Position numbers and translations under genes: made by a program
The notes under the pieces: model-generated
Told to the model about the DNA's origin: nothing
Database searches by the model: none
The model's input: the letters and a program-made list of their open reading frames with translations, nothing else
In this document: piece by piece, positions 52,325-62,015 of the stretch
Layout: the number at the start of each line of letters is the position of its first letter
Numbering within the stretch: position 1 is the first letter of the stretch
Assembly (NCBI RefSeq): GCF_000211815.1
Contig: NZ_GL890848.1
Span: 52,124 to 116,123 of the forward strand
DNA: 64,000 bases
From: Moorena producens 3L
GTDB taxonomy: Bacteria > Cyanobacteriota > Cyanobacteriia > Cyanobacteriales > Coleofasciculaceae
Direction: 5' to 3'

Positions 52325-53149
52325 TTATGGTCGGTACAACCATAGGGGCTGACCGCTAGTTGATAGTTCAAATTCTAGCCAATCTATACCAACAGATATC
52401 TGAGATCTATTGCGAATACGGTTACCCGGTAGCAAGCGACTCAACAATGGTTTGGGTTCTTCGATGGTGAAAGACTTGGTTTTCTCTGGGTCAAGACCCA
52501 CCAATTCCGCTGCCCAGCAACGGGCATCTTCTTCAGTTCCCAGCCGATCAACCACCCCCAAGTTATGTGCTTGCTCACCAGTAAAAATCCTACCATCAGC
52601 AAAACTTTTTACTACATCTACATCTAGGTTGCGACTCTGGGCAACAGTTTGTACAAACTGCTGATAACTGGTATCGATCAACTCTTGAAGAATAGTTTTT
52701 TCCGGCTCAGTCAGTTCCCGGTCAAACGCCAATATATCTTTGTATGGACCTGACTTAATCACCTTAAAGGAAACACCGATTTTATCCAACAAGCGCTCTA
52801 TATTGTTTCCCCGCAGAATCACACCAATACTTCCAGTGATTGTACCAGGGTTCGCTACTATATGTTCCGCTCCCATCCCAATGTAAACACCCCCAGATGC
52901 GGAGATATTGCCAAAGCTAGCTACAATCTTCACCTTTTCTCGCAACCGCACCAAGGCGCTATAGATTTCCTGAGAATCTCCCACTGTACCACCAGGACTG
53001 TCAATCCGTAATAGTAAGACGGGAAATTTCTTCTCTTCAACAGTTTTCAGGGCTTCGAGGACCCGTTTACGGGTACCACCAGCGATCGCCCCCGTGATTT
53101 CAATGCGAGCAATTTGTTTGAGAGATTTGCGTTTAAACGGCCAAGGCAT
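52325..53149 (-). CDS. sppA: Signal peptide peptidase SppA
   Basis: This Ser/Lys protease of the ClpP/crotonase fold degrades leftover signal peptides; in cyanobacteria an SppA also acts in phycobilisome/light acclimation. The short 274-residue single-domain type is seen here. The catalytic Ser85 lies in NISASGGVYIG, and Lys137 in SGPYKD matches the general base position of the bacterial short form. RIDSPGGTV forms the oxyanion region. No clear signal peptide is visible; a basic start (MPWPFKRKSLKQ) precedes the catalytic domain. Confidence 0.92.
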   Translation of the reverse strand: MPWPFKRKSLKQIARIEITGAIAGGTRKRVLEALKTVEEKKFPVLLLRIDSPGGTVGDSQEIYSALVRLREKVKIVASFGNISASGGVYIGMGAEHIVANPGTITGSIGVILRGNNIERLLDKIGVSFKVIKSGPYKDILAFDRELTEPEKTILQELIDTSYQQFVQTVAQSRNLDVDVVKSFADGRIFTGEQAHNLGVVDRLGTEEDARCWAAELVGLDPEKTKSFTIEEPKPLLSRLLPGNRIRNRSQISVGIDWLEFELSTSGQPLWLYRP

Positions 53150-53498
<349 letters not shown>

Positions 53499-54485
53499 AT
53501 GCAACTAAAAGCCAACACCATACTGTCACCAAGGTCACTACTAGGTTCACTACTGCTGATTTCCCCCTTTTTCCTATGGGGTACAGCTATGGTAGCCATG
53601 AAAGGGGTGATCCCTAACACAACCCCTCTGTTTATGGCTGGGGTGCGGTTAGTACCAGCAGGAGTTTTAGTATTAGGAGCAGCAACTGTGATGGGTCGTC
53701 CCCAGCCGAAAGGTGGGTTAGCCTGGCTGTGGATTAGCTTATTTGCCTTAGTCGATGGGGCAATGTTTCAGGGTTTCCTAGCCCACGGATTGGTTAGCAC
53801 TGGCGCGGGTTTGGGTTCGGTGATGATTGATAGTCAACCCCTAGTGGTTGCCCTGCTATCAGGATTGCTCTTTGGTGAACTGATTGGACTTTGGGGTTGG
53901 TTAGGATTAGGATTTGGTATAGTAGGAATCAGCTTGATTGGCTTGCCGGATCAATGGATTCTCAGCCTTTTTACTGGCAACGCTCAAGCTATAGAATTAA
54001 GCTGGCAACAGCTGTTTGATCATGGGGAGTGGCTGATGCTGTTAGCATCCCTTTCCATGGCAGTAGGCACCGTAATGGTTCCCATTATCAGCCGCTATGC
54101 AGACCCAGTTGCTGCTGTTGGTTGGCACATGCTCCTAGGGGGATTACCGTTATTTGCCCTCTCTAGTGTGATAGAATCCCAGCAATGGGTCAATATTGAT
54201 GGAGTTGGCTGGATTGCATTAGCTTACTCCACTGTTTTCGGGAGTGCGATCGCATACGGTATATTCTTCTACTTTGCCTCCAAGGGCAATCTCACTAGTC
54301 TGTCTAGCTTAACCTTTCTGACACCAGTATTTGCCCTACTATTTGGGAATTTAGTGTTGTCTGAGGTACTCAGTTCCCTACAGTGGACTGGTGTGTGCCT
54401 GACATTGCTCAGCGTTTATCTAGTGAATCAGCGGGAACAAATAGCAACTCGGATCAAAGCAAGGCTGGCAAACAATAGCGGCTAG
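53499..54485 (+). CDS. EamA/DMT-family transporter
   Basis: This 328-residue inner-membrane protein has ten hydrophobic helices arranged as two EamA halves. The first half has FLWGTAMVAMKGVIP near residue 26; the second ends with VFALLFGNLVLSEVLS, the usual DMT helix 9 signature. The family exports small metabolites or amino acids; the substrate is unknown. The loop around residues 155-170 is longer than usual. The start ATG 53499 is the first in frame. Confidence 0.88.
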   Translation: MQLKANTILSPRSLLGSLLLISPFFLWGTAMVAMKGVIPNTTPLFMAGVRLVPAGVLVLGAATVMGRPQPKGGLAWLWISLFALVDGAMFQGFLAHGLVSTGAGLGSVMIDSQPLVVALLSGLLFGELIGLWGWLGLGFGIVGISLIGLPDQWILSLFTGNAQAIELSWQQLFDHGEWLMLLASLSMAVGTVMVPIISRYADPVAAVGWHMLLGGLPLFALSSVIESQQWVNIDGVGWIALAYSTVFGSAIAYGIFFYFASKGNLTSLSSLTFLTPVFALLFGNLVLSEVLSSLQWTGVCLTLLSVYLVNQREQIATRIKARLANNSG

Positions 54486-54698
54486 CCAGAGCGGAAAACT
54501 GGCAGTGGAAACAACAACTGAGTCTGAAGAAGGTAGTGCTAAGCTACCAGAAACCCAGCAGTGAAGCCGATTTGATACAATTGAGATTAATCGAGCCAAA
54601 ATTCTGTTGCTCGAACGACTAAAGCACATGGGATTTAGCGTTGTGTGTTAAGTGCGTAAGCTAGAATTGGCGTTCACATTCGAGTCCTGTAGAATTTT

Positions 54699-55967
54699 AT
54701 GACTCGCCATTGGTCTATCATACTTGTAGCTACCTGTTTGAACTGCCTAGGCTGGGTGCTGGGAAGCAGTCAAGCGGCGAAATTAGAAAAAGCGAACGCA
54801 TTTTCAACCAACAACCTCCCTGACCCGTTGCTCATCGCTCAATCTCCCACTTCTGCCACAGAAACTGACCAACCAATTCTGCTCAAAGGGAGTCGGGGAA
54901 AAGAGGTGGCTCTTGTGCAAGCCAAGCTAAAGCATCTTGACTTCTACGATGGGCTTGAAGATGGTGTTTATGGTGAGGATACAGAGAAAGCAGTCGCTTT
55001 ATTCCAAGAATCCGTTGGATTGAGAAAACTGGGTGTTGTTGATTCTGTTACTAGGAAGGAATTGGAGCAAGCCTACGCTGCTAAGACGACAACCACCAGC
55101 ACGAGTTCAGCTCCAAAGTCAGGTGAATCAGTGTCAGCCGAATCGACTACTACGGAGCCTTCGACTCTGGAAAAGAGCCCGTCATCATGGTTGATCATCC
55201 CAGCCATCATCATGGCTGGTGGCGGTTTTTTGCTATTCAAGTGGCTGACTAAACCAAAACGACCCGTAGACTCAAAATTAGCGCCCTCCACAGAAAACCA
55301 AGCTAAACAAGATCCTAGAGTCAATAACCTCAAAGTCCAAGTGTCAACTGACTCCCAAAACCACCATCCTCAAAGGGATTATAACCATAGCGTTAGTTAT
55401 GATGTCGCCAATCCTAGCAATCCTCAACCTCAGTCTTTAGCTGATTCCTTACATGTCAAAAAGACCACTCGCCTGACTAAATTTAGTATTGTTGAGGAAT
55501 TAATCAGAGAATTAGAAGACCCAGATCCAAAAAAGCGACAACAAGCTATCTGGGAATTAGCCCAAAAGGGGGATTCGAGGGCAGTAAAGCCCCTAGTGGA
55601 CTTAATGCTAGATTCTGATTCTAAGCAGCGTGGCTTGATTTTGGAAGCCTTATCCCAAATTAGCACCAAAACCCTCAAACCGATTAACAAAGCCCTAGCC
55701 ATTTCTTTGCAGGATGACAACCCCCAAGTCCGGAAAAATGCGATTCGGGATGCAACGCGAATTTATGAATTACTAAATCAAGTCTTGCAGATGTTGCGTC
55801 ACGCTACGGATGACCCGGATTCTGAAGTGCGAGAAACGGCAAAATGGGCAATCGATCAGTTTAATAAAATTCGCCCTGCAGCGAATCTGGATAGTTTGCC
55901 ACCAGCACAAAATCACCTAAATTCATCAGAAAATACGTCAAACCATTACCAAGATAATAGCGACTAG
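54699..55967 (+). CDS. Peptidoglycan-binding domain protein with HEAT-like repeats
   Basis: This 422-residue protein has an N-terminal signal peptide (about 1-27), a PG_binding_1 domain (about 60-125: GSRGKEVALVQAKLKHL ... DGVYGEDTEKAVALFQ), a Ser/Thr-rich linker, one membrane helix (about 165-185, WLIIPAIIMAGGGFLLF), a linker, and C-terminal HEAT-like helices (about 265-390: DPDPKKRQQAIWELAQKGD, DNPQVRKNAI). The topology suggests a wall-binding outside part and a cytoplasmic protein-binding part. A transmembrane link between wall and cytosol is inferred. I know no named homologue. Confidence 0.78.
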   Translation: MTRHWSIILVATCLNCLGWVLGSSQAAKLEKANAFSTNNLPDPLLIAQSPTSATETDQPILLKGSRGKEVALVQAKLKHLDFYDGLEDGVYGEDTEKAVALFQESVGLRKLGVVDSVTRKELEQAYAAKTTTTSTSSAPKSGESVSAESTTTEPSTLEKSPSSWLIIPAIIMAGGGFLLFKWLTKPKRPVDSKLAPSTENQAKQDPRVNNLKVQVSTDSQNHHPQRDYNHSVSYDVANPSNPQPQSLADSLHVKKTTRLTKFSIVEELIRELEDPDPKKRQQAIWELAQKGDSRAVKPLVDLMLDSDSKQRGLILEALSQISTKTLKPINKALAISLQDDNPQVRKNAIRDATRIYELLNQVLQMLRHATDDPDSEVRETAKWAIDQFNKIRPAANLDSLPPAQNHLNSSENTSNHYQDNSD

Positions 55968-55983
55968 TTAGGGAACTTCAGAA

Positions 55984-56080
55984 CAGGTAATAAAAGTTTC
56001 ATAACCTTTAATTAACGTGTTATAATCTGGAACAGGTAATAAAAATTTAATAAGCTTTACTTACCGTGCTTTAAGAGATT
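55984..56080. repeat. GAACAGGTAATAAAA direct repeat
   Basis: Two copies of a roughly 50-base unit beginning GAACAGGTAATAAAA (55982 and 56031), diverged in the middle. Confidence 0.7.
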
Positions 56081-56145
56081 TAAAATCAACGTTTTGAAGT
56101 TAACGTTTGATTAATTAATTTGAAGTTTATACTTATAGTTTTGAT

Positions 56146-56336
56146 GTAAGCATTCAGCCCTTAGCGGTCAGCCGTCAGCCGTGAGCTAAAAGCTCACGCT
56201 GCGCGAACAGCCGTCAGCCTTGGCCACGCTACGCGAATGGCTGAAAGCTTAATACTGATAGCTGATAGCTTAATACTGATAGCTGATAGCTTAATACTGA
56301 TAGCTGATAGCTGATAGCTGATAGCTGATAGCTTAC
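56146..56336. mobile_element. GTAAGC-ended mobile repeat, third clear copy
   Basis: Ends GTAAGCATTCAGC and GATAGCTTAC enclose GCCGT, GTGAGC-TAAAA-GCTCAC, CACGCTACGCGAA and TAATACTGATAGCTGATAGC units. No target duplication is evident, so the right end may be altered. Confidence 0.65.
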
Positions 56337-56351
56337 GTTAATTTTAAATTA

Positions 56352-57443
56352 ATGAGCCAATTAAATTCCCTGAAATTGCTATTAATTTCCACCCCAGTTG
56401 GTCCGTTGGGTTCAGGGTTAGGTGGTGGCGTTGAGTTGACTGTACGTAACATTGCTACGGAATTGATTAATCGGGGTCACAGGATCACAATTGTGGCAAC
56501 TAAAGGATCTACAGCTTGGGGAATGCCTCTGGTAGAAATTGATGGTGTTCTCGAAAGTAGTATTCAAACTCAAACAAGAGACACTCCTACTATCATCCCC
56601 CCATCCTCCGTATTGGCTAATATGTGGGACTATGGGCGACAAGTTCAAACCAACTATGACTTGATTGTAAACTTTGCCTACGACTGGTTACCGTTTTACC
56701 TAACCCCCTTTTTCACTCGTCCCATTGCTCACCTAGTTAGTATGGGCTCATTAACCGAGGGGATGGATCAGATCATCGAACAAGTTGCCATTAATTTCCC
56801 TGGCACAATCGGGGTTCATTCAATGGCTCAAGCGGCAACATTTGCCTTCAAGAATCGCTGTCGTTGTTTGGGCAATGGCATTGATTTGTCTGTGTATTCC
56901 TTTTGTGACTCCCCCTCACCCTGGCTCGGCTGGGTGGGTCGAATTTCTCCAGAAAAAGGCTTAGAAGACGCAGTGGCAGCATCCGATTTCACGGCTATGC
57001 CACTAAAAATTATGGGTCTTATACAAAATAAACCCTATTGGGAGCAGATTCTCCAGGATTACCCCAATGCCCCTATAGAATACCTGGGTTTTCTGCCAAC
57101 TGATCAACTCCAAAAACACTTGCGCCAGTGTCGAGCCTTACTGATGACGCCTCATTGGGTGGAAGCATTTGGTAATGTGGTAATTGAAGCCCTCGCTTGT
57201 GGAGTACCAGTCATTTCCTATGACCGTGGTGGATCAGCAGAAATTATCGAAGATGGTAAAAATGGCTTTTTGGTAGAACCCGATTCTGTGGAAGGCTTGG
57301 TAGAAGCCTTGGCAAACTTGGATAAAATTGACCGCCGTCAATGCCGTCGCCTCCTCGAAGTTAAATACTCTAATCAGGCCATGGGCGATCGCGTAGAGCA
57401 GTGGCTCTGGGATATTTTGAAGGACAGTGGTGATAGTTGCTAG
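56352..57443 (+). CDS. Glycosyltransferase family 4 protein
   Basis: This 363-residue GT-B enzyme has an N-terminal acceptor half with STPVGPLGSGLGGGVELTVRN, and a C-terminal donor half starting GWVGRISPEKGLEDAV. The retaining EX7E motif is visible in EAFGNVVIEAL. It transfers a sugar from a nucleotide donor, probably at the cytoplasmic face of the membrane; acceptor and sugar are unknown. The Cys-rich RCRCLGNGIDL in the middle is a variant of the usual NGID motif. It is preceded by a mobile repeat that ends 15 bases before its ATG, so the promoter may be supplied or altered by the element. Confidence 0.88.
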   Translation: MSQLNSLKLLLISTPVGPLGSGLGGGVELTVRNIATELINRGHRITIVATKGSTAWGMPLVEIDGVLESSIQTQTRDTPTIIPPSSVLANMWDYGRQVQTNYDLIVNFAYDWLPFYLTPFFTRPIAHLVSMGSLTEGMDQIIEQVAINFPGTIGVHSMAQAATFAFKNRCRCLGNGIDLSVYSFCDSPSPWLGWVGRISPEKGLEDAVAASDFTAMPLKIMGLIQNKPYWEQILQDYPNAPIEYLGFLPTDQLQKHLRQCRALLMTPHWVEAFGNVVIEALACGVPVISYDRGGSAEIIEDGKNGFLVEPDSVEGLVEALANLDKIDRRQCRRLLEVKYSNQAMGDRVEQWLWDILKDSGDSC

Positions 57444-57565
57444 TTCATTAAGATTTGTAACTAAAAGTAATTTTGTAGTTTTTGATACAGAATCTATGAT
57501 ATAGTTGTATATGTAAGGGAAGTGAATCCCATCAAAATCTTATATAAGCAATCGGAGAAAGGAAA

Positions 57566-57766
57566 ATGTCTACTCAAGAAAAAGCTAGGGCTCTGATGAT
57601 GAATCACCATCACATGATCAAAAATCGTCAGCAATCTATGCTCGGTCGCGTTGCTTCCGAAGTAGGACTAGATAGCTTAGATTCTGACTACTGGGGTACT
57701 ATCCAAGGTAAACCCCATCCTAGTTTCCGCTCTACCTATGACCGTAGTCATGCTTCACTTAGCTAG
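57566..57766 (+). CDS. Conserved small cyanobacterial protein
   Basis: This 66-residue protein has a good ribosome-binding site (GGAGAAAGG) before ATG 57566 and an AT-rich likely promoter (TATGATATAG near 57495). Its sequence includes KARALMMNHHHMIKNRQQSML and GKPHPSFRSTYDRS. The His cluster and Met-rich start are striking. I recall short proteins of this form in many cyanobacteria, but no function. It has no membrane segment. The compact promoter, ribosome site and following hairpins suggest good expression. Confidence 0.75.
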   Translation: MSTQEKARALMMNHHHMIKNRQQSMLGRVASEVGLDSLDSDYWGTIQGKPHPSFRSTYDRSHASLS

Positions 57767-57787
57767 TACTCTGTCAATATAGTTTTG

Positions 57788-57870
57788 GGTAGTGGTACAC
57801 AATTCGTGATTTTAGCTACCGTTATCTTTAGCAGACGGTAGCCAAACCACTAAATCTTTAGCACTACCCA
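57788..57870. terminator. Hairpin cluster between convergent genes
   Basis: Nested stems GCTACCG/CGGTAGC (57815-57842) and TAGTGGT/ACCACTA (57790-57852) lie between the small protein gene and asnS. It probably ends transcription from one or both sides. Confidence 0.6.
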
Positions 57871-57916
57871 TATTTCCATCAATGGCTGTGGGCATAGCCA
57901 ACGATAGTTTTATTTT

Positions 57917-59305
57917 TTAGAACTCTGCACTTAAAGGAGTTCTGGGAAACGGAATTACATCCCGAATATTCCCCATACCAGTCATAAATTGCACCAATCG
58001 CTCAAATCCCAAACCAAATCCAGCATGGGGCACTGTACCATAACGTCGCAGATCCAAATACCACCATAAATCTTCTGGATTCATCCCCTGATTCTGAATT
58101 CGCTTCTCTAATATATCCAGCCGTTCTTCCCGCTGAGCACCACCGATAATCTCTCCAATCCTAGGCGCAAGCACATCCATTGCTGCTACAGTCTTTTGGT
58201 CGTCATTTAAGCGCATATAAAAGGCTTTAATCTCTACTGGATAATCCGTGACAATGACGGGCTTTTTAAACAACTCTTCGGCTAGATACCGTTCGTGTTC
58301 GGACTGCAAATCTACACCCCAACTTACCGCATACTCAAACTTACGATCAGTTTTTTCGAGTAATGCGATCGCATCTGTATAAGTAATCCGCTCAAACTGA
58401 TTATTGATAATATTATCAGCAGTAGCGAGAACATTGTTATCGATCCGCTTGTTGAAAAATTCCAGATCTTCTGGACAGTTTTCCAAAACTGACTTAAATA
58501 CATGCTTGAGAAAGGCTTCTGCTAAATCCATATCCCCCTTCAAATCGCAGAATGCCATCTCAGGCTCGACCATCCAAAATTCTGCTAGATGGCGAGAGGT
58601 ATTAGAATTCTCGGCTCGGAATGTAGGACCAAAGGTGTATACATCCCGAAATGCCATTGCCATGATTTCTGCTTCTAATTGACCACTGACGGTCAGGTAA
58701 GTCGGTCGTCCAAAAAAGTCCTGAGTATAATCGACTGCTTGATTATCGGTTTTGGGGATGTTCTTTAAGTCTAGGTTAGTGACACTGAACAACTCCCCTG
58801 CTCCTTCACAATCACTAGCGGTGATAATTGGGGTATGAACCCACAAGAAACCTCGTTCTTGAAAAAACTGATGAATGGCATTGGAACAGGCATTCCGCAC
58901 TCGGAACACCGCACCTAGGGTATTGGTACGCGATCGCAAATGGCTAATGGTGCGCAAAAACTCAAAGGAGTGGCGTTTCTTCTGTAGGGGATAATTGGCA
59001 TCTGCTTCCCCATATACTGTCACCGAGGATGCTTTTACTTCAATTCGCTGTCCCTTGCCAAGAGATTCTACTAGTATACCAGTGACTTCTACTGATGAGC
59101 CAGTATTAAGCCGTTTCAGGATAGTCTCATAATCCGACAAGTCTGGATTGAGCACTACCTGTAAATTTGCCATGGAGGAGCCATCGTTGACTTCCATAAA
59201 GGCAAAGTCCTTTAATTCCCGTTTTGTGCGTACCCAGCCTTGGATGGTCAAAGACTGATCTGGTTGACCATTGCGCAAAACTTCAGCAATCCGTCGAATT
59301 TCCAT
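57917..59305 (-). CDS. asnS: Asparaginyl-tRNA synthetase
   Basis: Class IIb synthetase charging tRNA-Asn. It has an N-terminal OB anticodon-binding domain (IQGWVRTKRELKDFAFMEVNDGS) and a class II core with motif 2 (FRAENSNTSRHLAEFWMVEPEM) and motif 3 (GFGLGFERLVQF). Inclusion of the asparaginyl-type insert, and HLAEFWMVEPE, separates it from AspRS. I choose ATG 59305 (MEIRRIAEVL); a TTG at 59317 would add four residues. The protein has 462 residues, which is normal. A GGGGAAAG site lies before the ATG. Confidence 0.95.
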   Translation of the reverse strand: MEIRRIAEVLRNGQPDQSLTIQGWVRTKRELKDFAFMEVNDGSSMANLQVVLNPDLSDYETILKRLNTGSSVEVTGILVESLGKGQRIEVKASSVTVYGEADANYPLQKKRHSFEFLRTISHLRSRTNTLGAVFRVRNACSNAIHQFFQERGFLWVHTPIITASDCEGAGELFSVTNLDLKNIPKTDNQAVDYTQDFFGRPTYLTVSGQLEAEIMAMAFRDVYTFGPTFRAENSNTSRHLAEFWMVEPEMAFCDLKGDMDLAEAFLKHVFKSVLENCPEDLEFFNKRIDNNVLATADNIINNQFERITYTDAIALLEKTDRKFEYAVSWGVDLQSEHERYLAEELFKKPVIVTDYPVEIKAFYMRLNDDQKTVAAMDVLAPRIGEIIGGAQREERLDILEKRIQNQGMNPEDLWWYLDLRRYGTVPHAGFGLGFERLVQFMTGMGNIRDVIPFPRTPLSAEF

Positions 59306-59737
59306 AGCTTTCCCCAAAATTCTGAGAGAATTGTAAATCTTTATAAATTAACTGGTGGTCTTTAGCTCCAAAAATCTAAGTAAATATACTTATTAAGAGC
59401 TTTATGTAAAGTTTGATGAACAAAAATATCTAAATTGTTGCAATAAGTGAAGTAATCACTCATAATTATTATACAAATGCAACGTTTGGTTAAGTTTCAT
59501 CAAACGACTAGTCACCCAAGATCAGCAGTGGGGCTATCCACTTAAGCCAGGACAGAGTCGGGTTTTGAGTAAATGGTTGAGGGTATTGGTGATGAGTAGG
59601 AATTCAGCACAATTACCGATTACCGCTTACTGATTGCCGATTACTGGTAAATCTCCTGGGCCAAGCTTGTAGCCCCAGTTGCGATCGCACTGAAGGTAAT
59701 AGCTTCCATTAAAACTAATTTAGAGAGGTCTTTGTAA
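59306..59737. other. Divergent interval between asnS and the Ala/Lys-rich gene
   Basis: No gene is seen. The sequence is AT-rich near asnS. TTAGAGAGG about ten bases before 59738 may serve as ribosome-binding site. Confidence 0.5.
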
Positions 59738-60235
59738 ATGGTAGGTTTGTTTAAGCGCAATAAATCCAAGGGCTTTTACCTGGAGCTAGACGAAAGCGAA
59801 ACTAGCACCCCTCAGCAACCGGCGGTAGAACAGAAGCCAGAACCGGCTATTGCCCAGACAACAGCGGAAACCGCAACCGTAGTAGCACCAGCTCAGGCAA
59901 CAGCAGAAACCACGACCGCAGTAGCAACAGCTGAAGCTTCTAAGCCCAAATCTGCTCGTCAAGCCAAGAAAGAAGAACTAGCTAAGGCTAAGGCTGAAGC
60001 AAAGGCTAAGAAACAAGCTGAAGCAGAAGCTAAAAAAAAGGCAGCTGCTCCTGAGCCAACACCAGTAGCGGCAATCAATTCAGCAGCAGCAGTTGTCAAT
60101 AGCAAGGCAAAAGGGCAGCCCGAAACCACCTTTGCCACCAAATACGTACCAATGATCATGCCTCGTCGGCGTCCTGGTCCTAGCATGAATAAGTTCCTCG
60201 ACATGGCTGCTCAGATGCAGAACCCTCGTTTCTAG
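59738..60235 (+). CDS. Ala/Lys-rich low-complexity protein with conserved C-terminus
   Basis: This 165-residue protein has a short basic start (MVGLFKRNKSKGFYLELDE), a long low-complexity middle rich in Ala, Thr, Glu and Lys (including repeated AETxTAVA and KAEAKAKKQAEAEAKK segments, probably a charged single helix), and a compact C-terminus TKYVPMIMPRRRPGPSMNKF. The conserved ends and variable middle look like a cyanobacterial linker-type protein. I do not know its function. The stop overlaps the convergent TPR gene boundary by one base spacing. Confidence 0.7.
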   Translation: MVGLFKRNKSKGFYLELDESETSTPQQPAVEQKPEPAIAQTTAETATVVAPAQATAETTTAVATAEASKPKSARQAKKEELAKAKAEAKAKKQAEAEAKKKAAAPEPTPVAAINSAAAVVNSKAKGQPETTFATKYVPMIMPRRRPGPSMNKFLDMAAQMQNPRF

Positions 60236-60236
60236 A

Positions 60237-61349
60237 TTAGTGATTAGTCAAAAAAACTAGTCCACTATACAACTGAAATGCTGGATCCCAAGGAGTCTCG
60301 ACCAGGCGAAATAAGTCGATATGAGACTCCAATTTTTCTAGCAGATCTGGGTAGTCTATAGCAGTTTGCGCAAAGGTGGTAAAGTCAGACCATACTGGCT
60401 TTTCAAGCAGCCGAAGGTTTAAGTAATCAGTCAAGTTGTTCCAGTTGACTCTTGTAGTGCTTTGGTGTATATGAGAGTCTTGGGATAGGCTGTTCTGACT
60501 GGAAACTGGCTTGAGGGTTAGAGCAATTCCTTGCTGAAATTGATAATTGCGATCGCATACTCTGAGAATACTGTGGCGCTGTGGTAAATGCAAGTCACAA
60601 ACCAGGGCATAGTCTAAGGTTTGGGTTTTACGAGTTAAATTCCGTCGCGCATCTAAGTCTACTACCTTCTCAAACAAAGGCAACCGCCCTTCTACTCGTT
60701 GGGTCACTTCCGACCAGTTAAAGCTAAAGGAACCCAACTGTCCCTGAGAGTTTTGACATACTACAGTGGTCTCCTGGTCACTACTGTCAGAAAAATACTT
60801 AACTTGATAGATGTTAATTGTTTTGATATCTGCTAAGCTTGCCCACAAACATTTTATTGATGCTTCTCGCAGTAACGACCCATAATACTTAAGTTCTCCC
60901 ACAGGTCCAGTGCGATATAAACGCCAGCCTCTAGTAGGTAGCTGTAGCCTTGCGGTGTAGGGGTCTATCCCCAGGATGCGAGCTAAGTGTTGAGCTGCTG
61001 TTGGTTTGTCTTGTTGGCTGATCGGCTTTAGGACTAAAACTCCCAATTGATTACTTTCAGGGTCAGCAGTTGCTTGGGCTAAGGCTTGTCGGCGCTGTTC
61101 TTTTGCTGTAGCTTCTAAGCGTGCTAGTCCCTGACGAGCTTGGGCCATAATTTTAGGAACAGGTGTTCCTTTCAGTAACTGTCGATAGATTCTTTCAGCT
61201 GCTTCTTGTTTACCTCTGACTTCCTGGAGCCTTCCTAGATAAAGCTGTGTCCAGGGATTATTGGGCTCTTGCTTGAGAAGTTGTTTAATTAATCGGGCAG
61301 CAGTTTGATAATCATGGTGCTCAAAGGCATCAGCAATTTGCTTAAGCAT
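60237..61349 (-). CDS. TPR-repeat protein
   Basis: This is a 370-residue soluble protein. Residues 1-75 form two tetratricopeptide repeats (AFEHHDYQTAARLIKQLLKQEPNNPWTQ). The rest is not recognised: a helical linker, then a beta-rich part with LGIDPYTARLQLPTRGWRLYR, which resembles a domain seen in several cyanobacterial TPR proteins. It has no signal peptide and is likely a cytosolic scaffold. Its upstream region is unusual, with three 87-base tandem repeats that may control it. The ATG is at 61347-61349. Confidence 0.78.
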   Translation of the reverse strand: MLKQIADAFEHHDYQTAARLIKQLLKQEPNNPWTQLYLGRLQEVRGKQEAAERIYRQLLKGTPVPKIMAQARQGLARLEATAKEQRRQALAQATADPESNQLGVLVLKPISQQDKPTAAQHLARILGIDPYTARLQLPTRGWRLYRTGPVGELKYYGSLLREASIKCLWASLADIKTINIYQVKYFSDSSDQETTVVCQNSQGQLGSFSFNWSEVTQRVEGRLPLFEKVVDLDARRNLTRKTQTLDYALVCDLHLPQRHSILRVCDRNYQFQQGIALTLKPVSSQNSLSQDSHIHQSTTRVNWNNLTDYLNLRLLEKPVWSDFTTFAQTAIDYPDLLEKLESHIDLFRLVETPWDPAFQLYSGLVFLTNH

Positions 61350-61429
61350 GATAGCGTTAGGTGTGATATCACCAAGTTTTAGACATTAGTAGCTCCTAGG
61401 GAGAAGCTAATGGAATCCTGTTAATAGTA

Positions 61430-61740
61430 TAGCGCTAGTTTTATGGCTTTAAGGCGCTAACCTTTTGAAGCGTTAAGGGATAGTTAGGATAATTAAGTTA
61501 GTGATTTAAATTAGCGCTATACTTTACCCGAATTTATCTAGCGCTAATTTTTTCAAGGGTTAAGGGATATTTGGGATAATTAAGGGAGTAGGTGAAATTA
61601 GCGCTATACTTTACCCGAATTTATCTAGCGCTAATTTTTTCAAGGGTTAAGGGGTATTTGGGATAATTAAGGGAGTAGGTGAAATTAGCGCTATACTTTA
61701 CCCGAATTTATCTAGCGCTAATTTTTTCAAGGGTAAAAGG
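61430..61740. repeat. 87-bp tandem repeats with AAATTAGCGCTA inverted arms
   Basis: Three units at 61511, 61598 and 61685 repeat every 87 bases with near identity, and a partial unit precedes them. Each holds AAATTAGCGCTA and TAGCGCTAATTT as inverted arms around 19 bases, so each can form a hairpin. The array lies in the upstream region of the TPR gene. Confidence 0.9.
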
Positions 61741-61799
61741 AATAGCATCTAATATCATCTCAGGATAATTACCCTTCATCAAAATCTCCTCTATCTCCC

Positions 61800-61907
61800 T
61801 ACTCTCTACTATTAAACTAAGCCAGTGAGTCGCCTCACTGACTCGTCATCCCGTCAGGGAGGCTACGCCAACAAAACCGGGCGTGAAAGTTTCCCTTCAC
61901 CCGGCTC
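61800..61907 (-). ncRNA. Group II intron 3' end remnant (domain V-like)
   Basis: On the minus strand 61907-61873 reads GAGCCGGGTGAA-GGGAAAC-TTTCACGCCCGGTTTT, matching the size, AGC triad and bulged stem of domain V. A hairpin GTCAGTGAG/CTCACTGGC lies downstream (about 61823-61843) where domain VI is expected. No reverse transcriptase ORF is present, so this is a fragment. Confidence 0.5.
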
Positions 61908-61982
61908 CTCATCAACGGAACCCTTGACATTGGTACCTTGGTCACCATATTTAGTCATGGCTATTGGCTCGAAATATTCGCT

Positions 61983-62013
61983 GTCTTGATGCAAAGCGCG
62001 ACTGCATCAAGAC
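61983..62013. repeat. GTCTTGATGC inverted repeat
   Basis: GTCTTGATGC (61983-61992) and GCATCAAGAC (62004-62013) flank AAAGCGCGACT, part of the GCGAGTGGGG repeat family. It adjoins the IS1 remnant. Confidence 0.75.
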
Positions 62014-62015
62014 AA

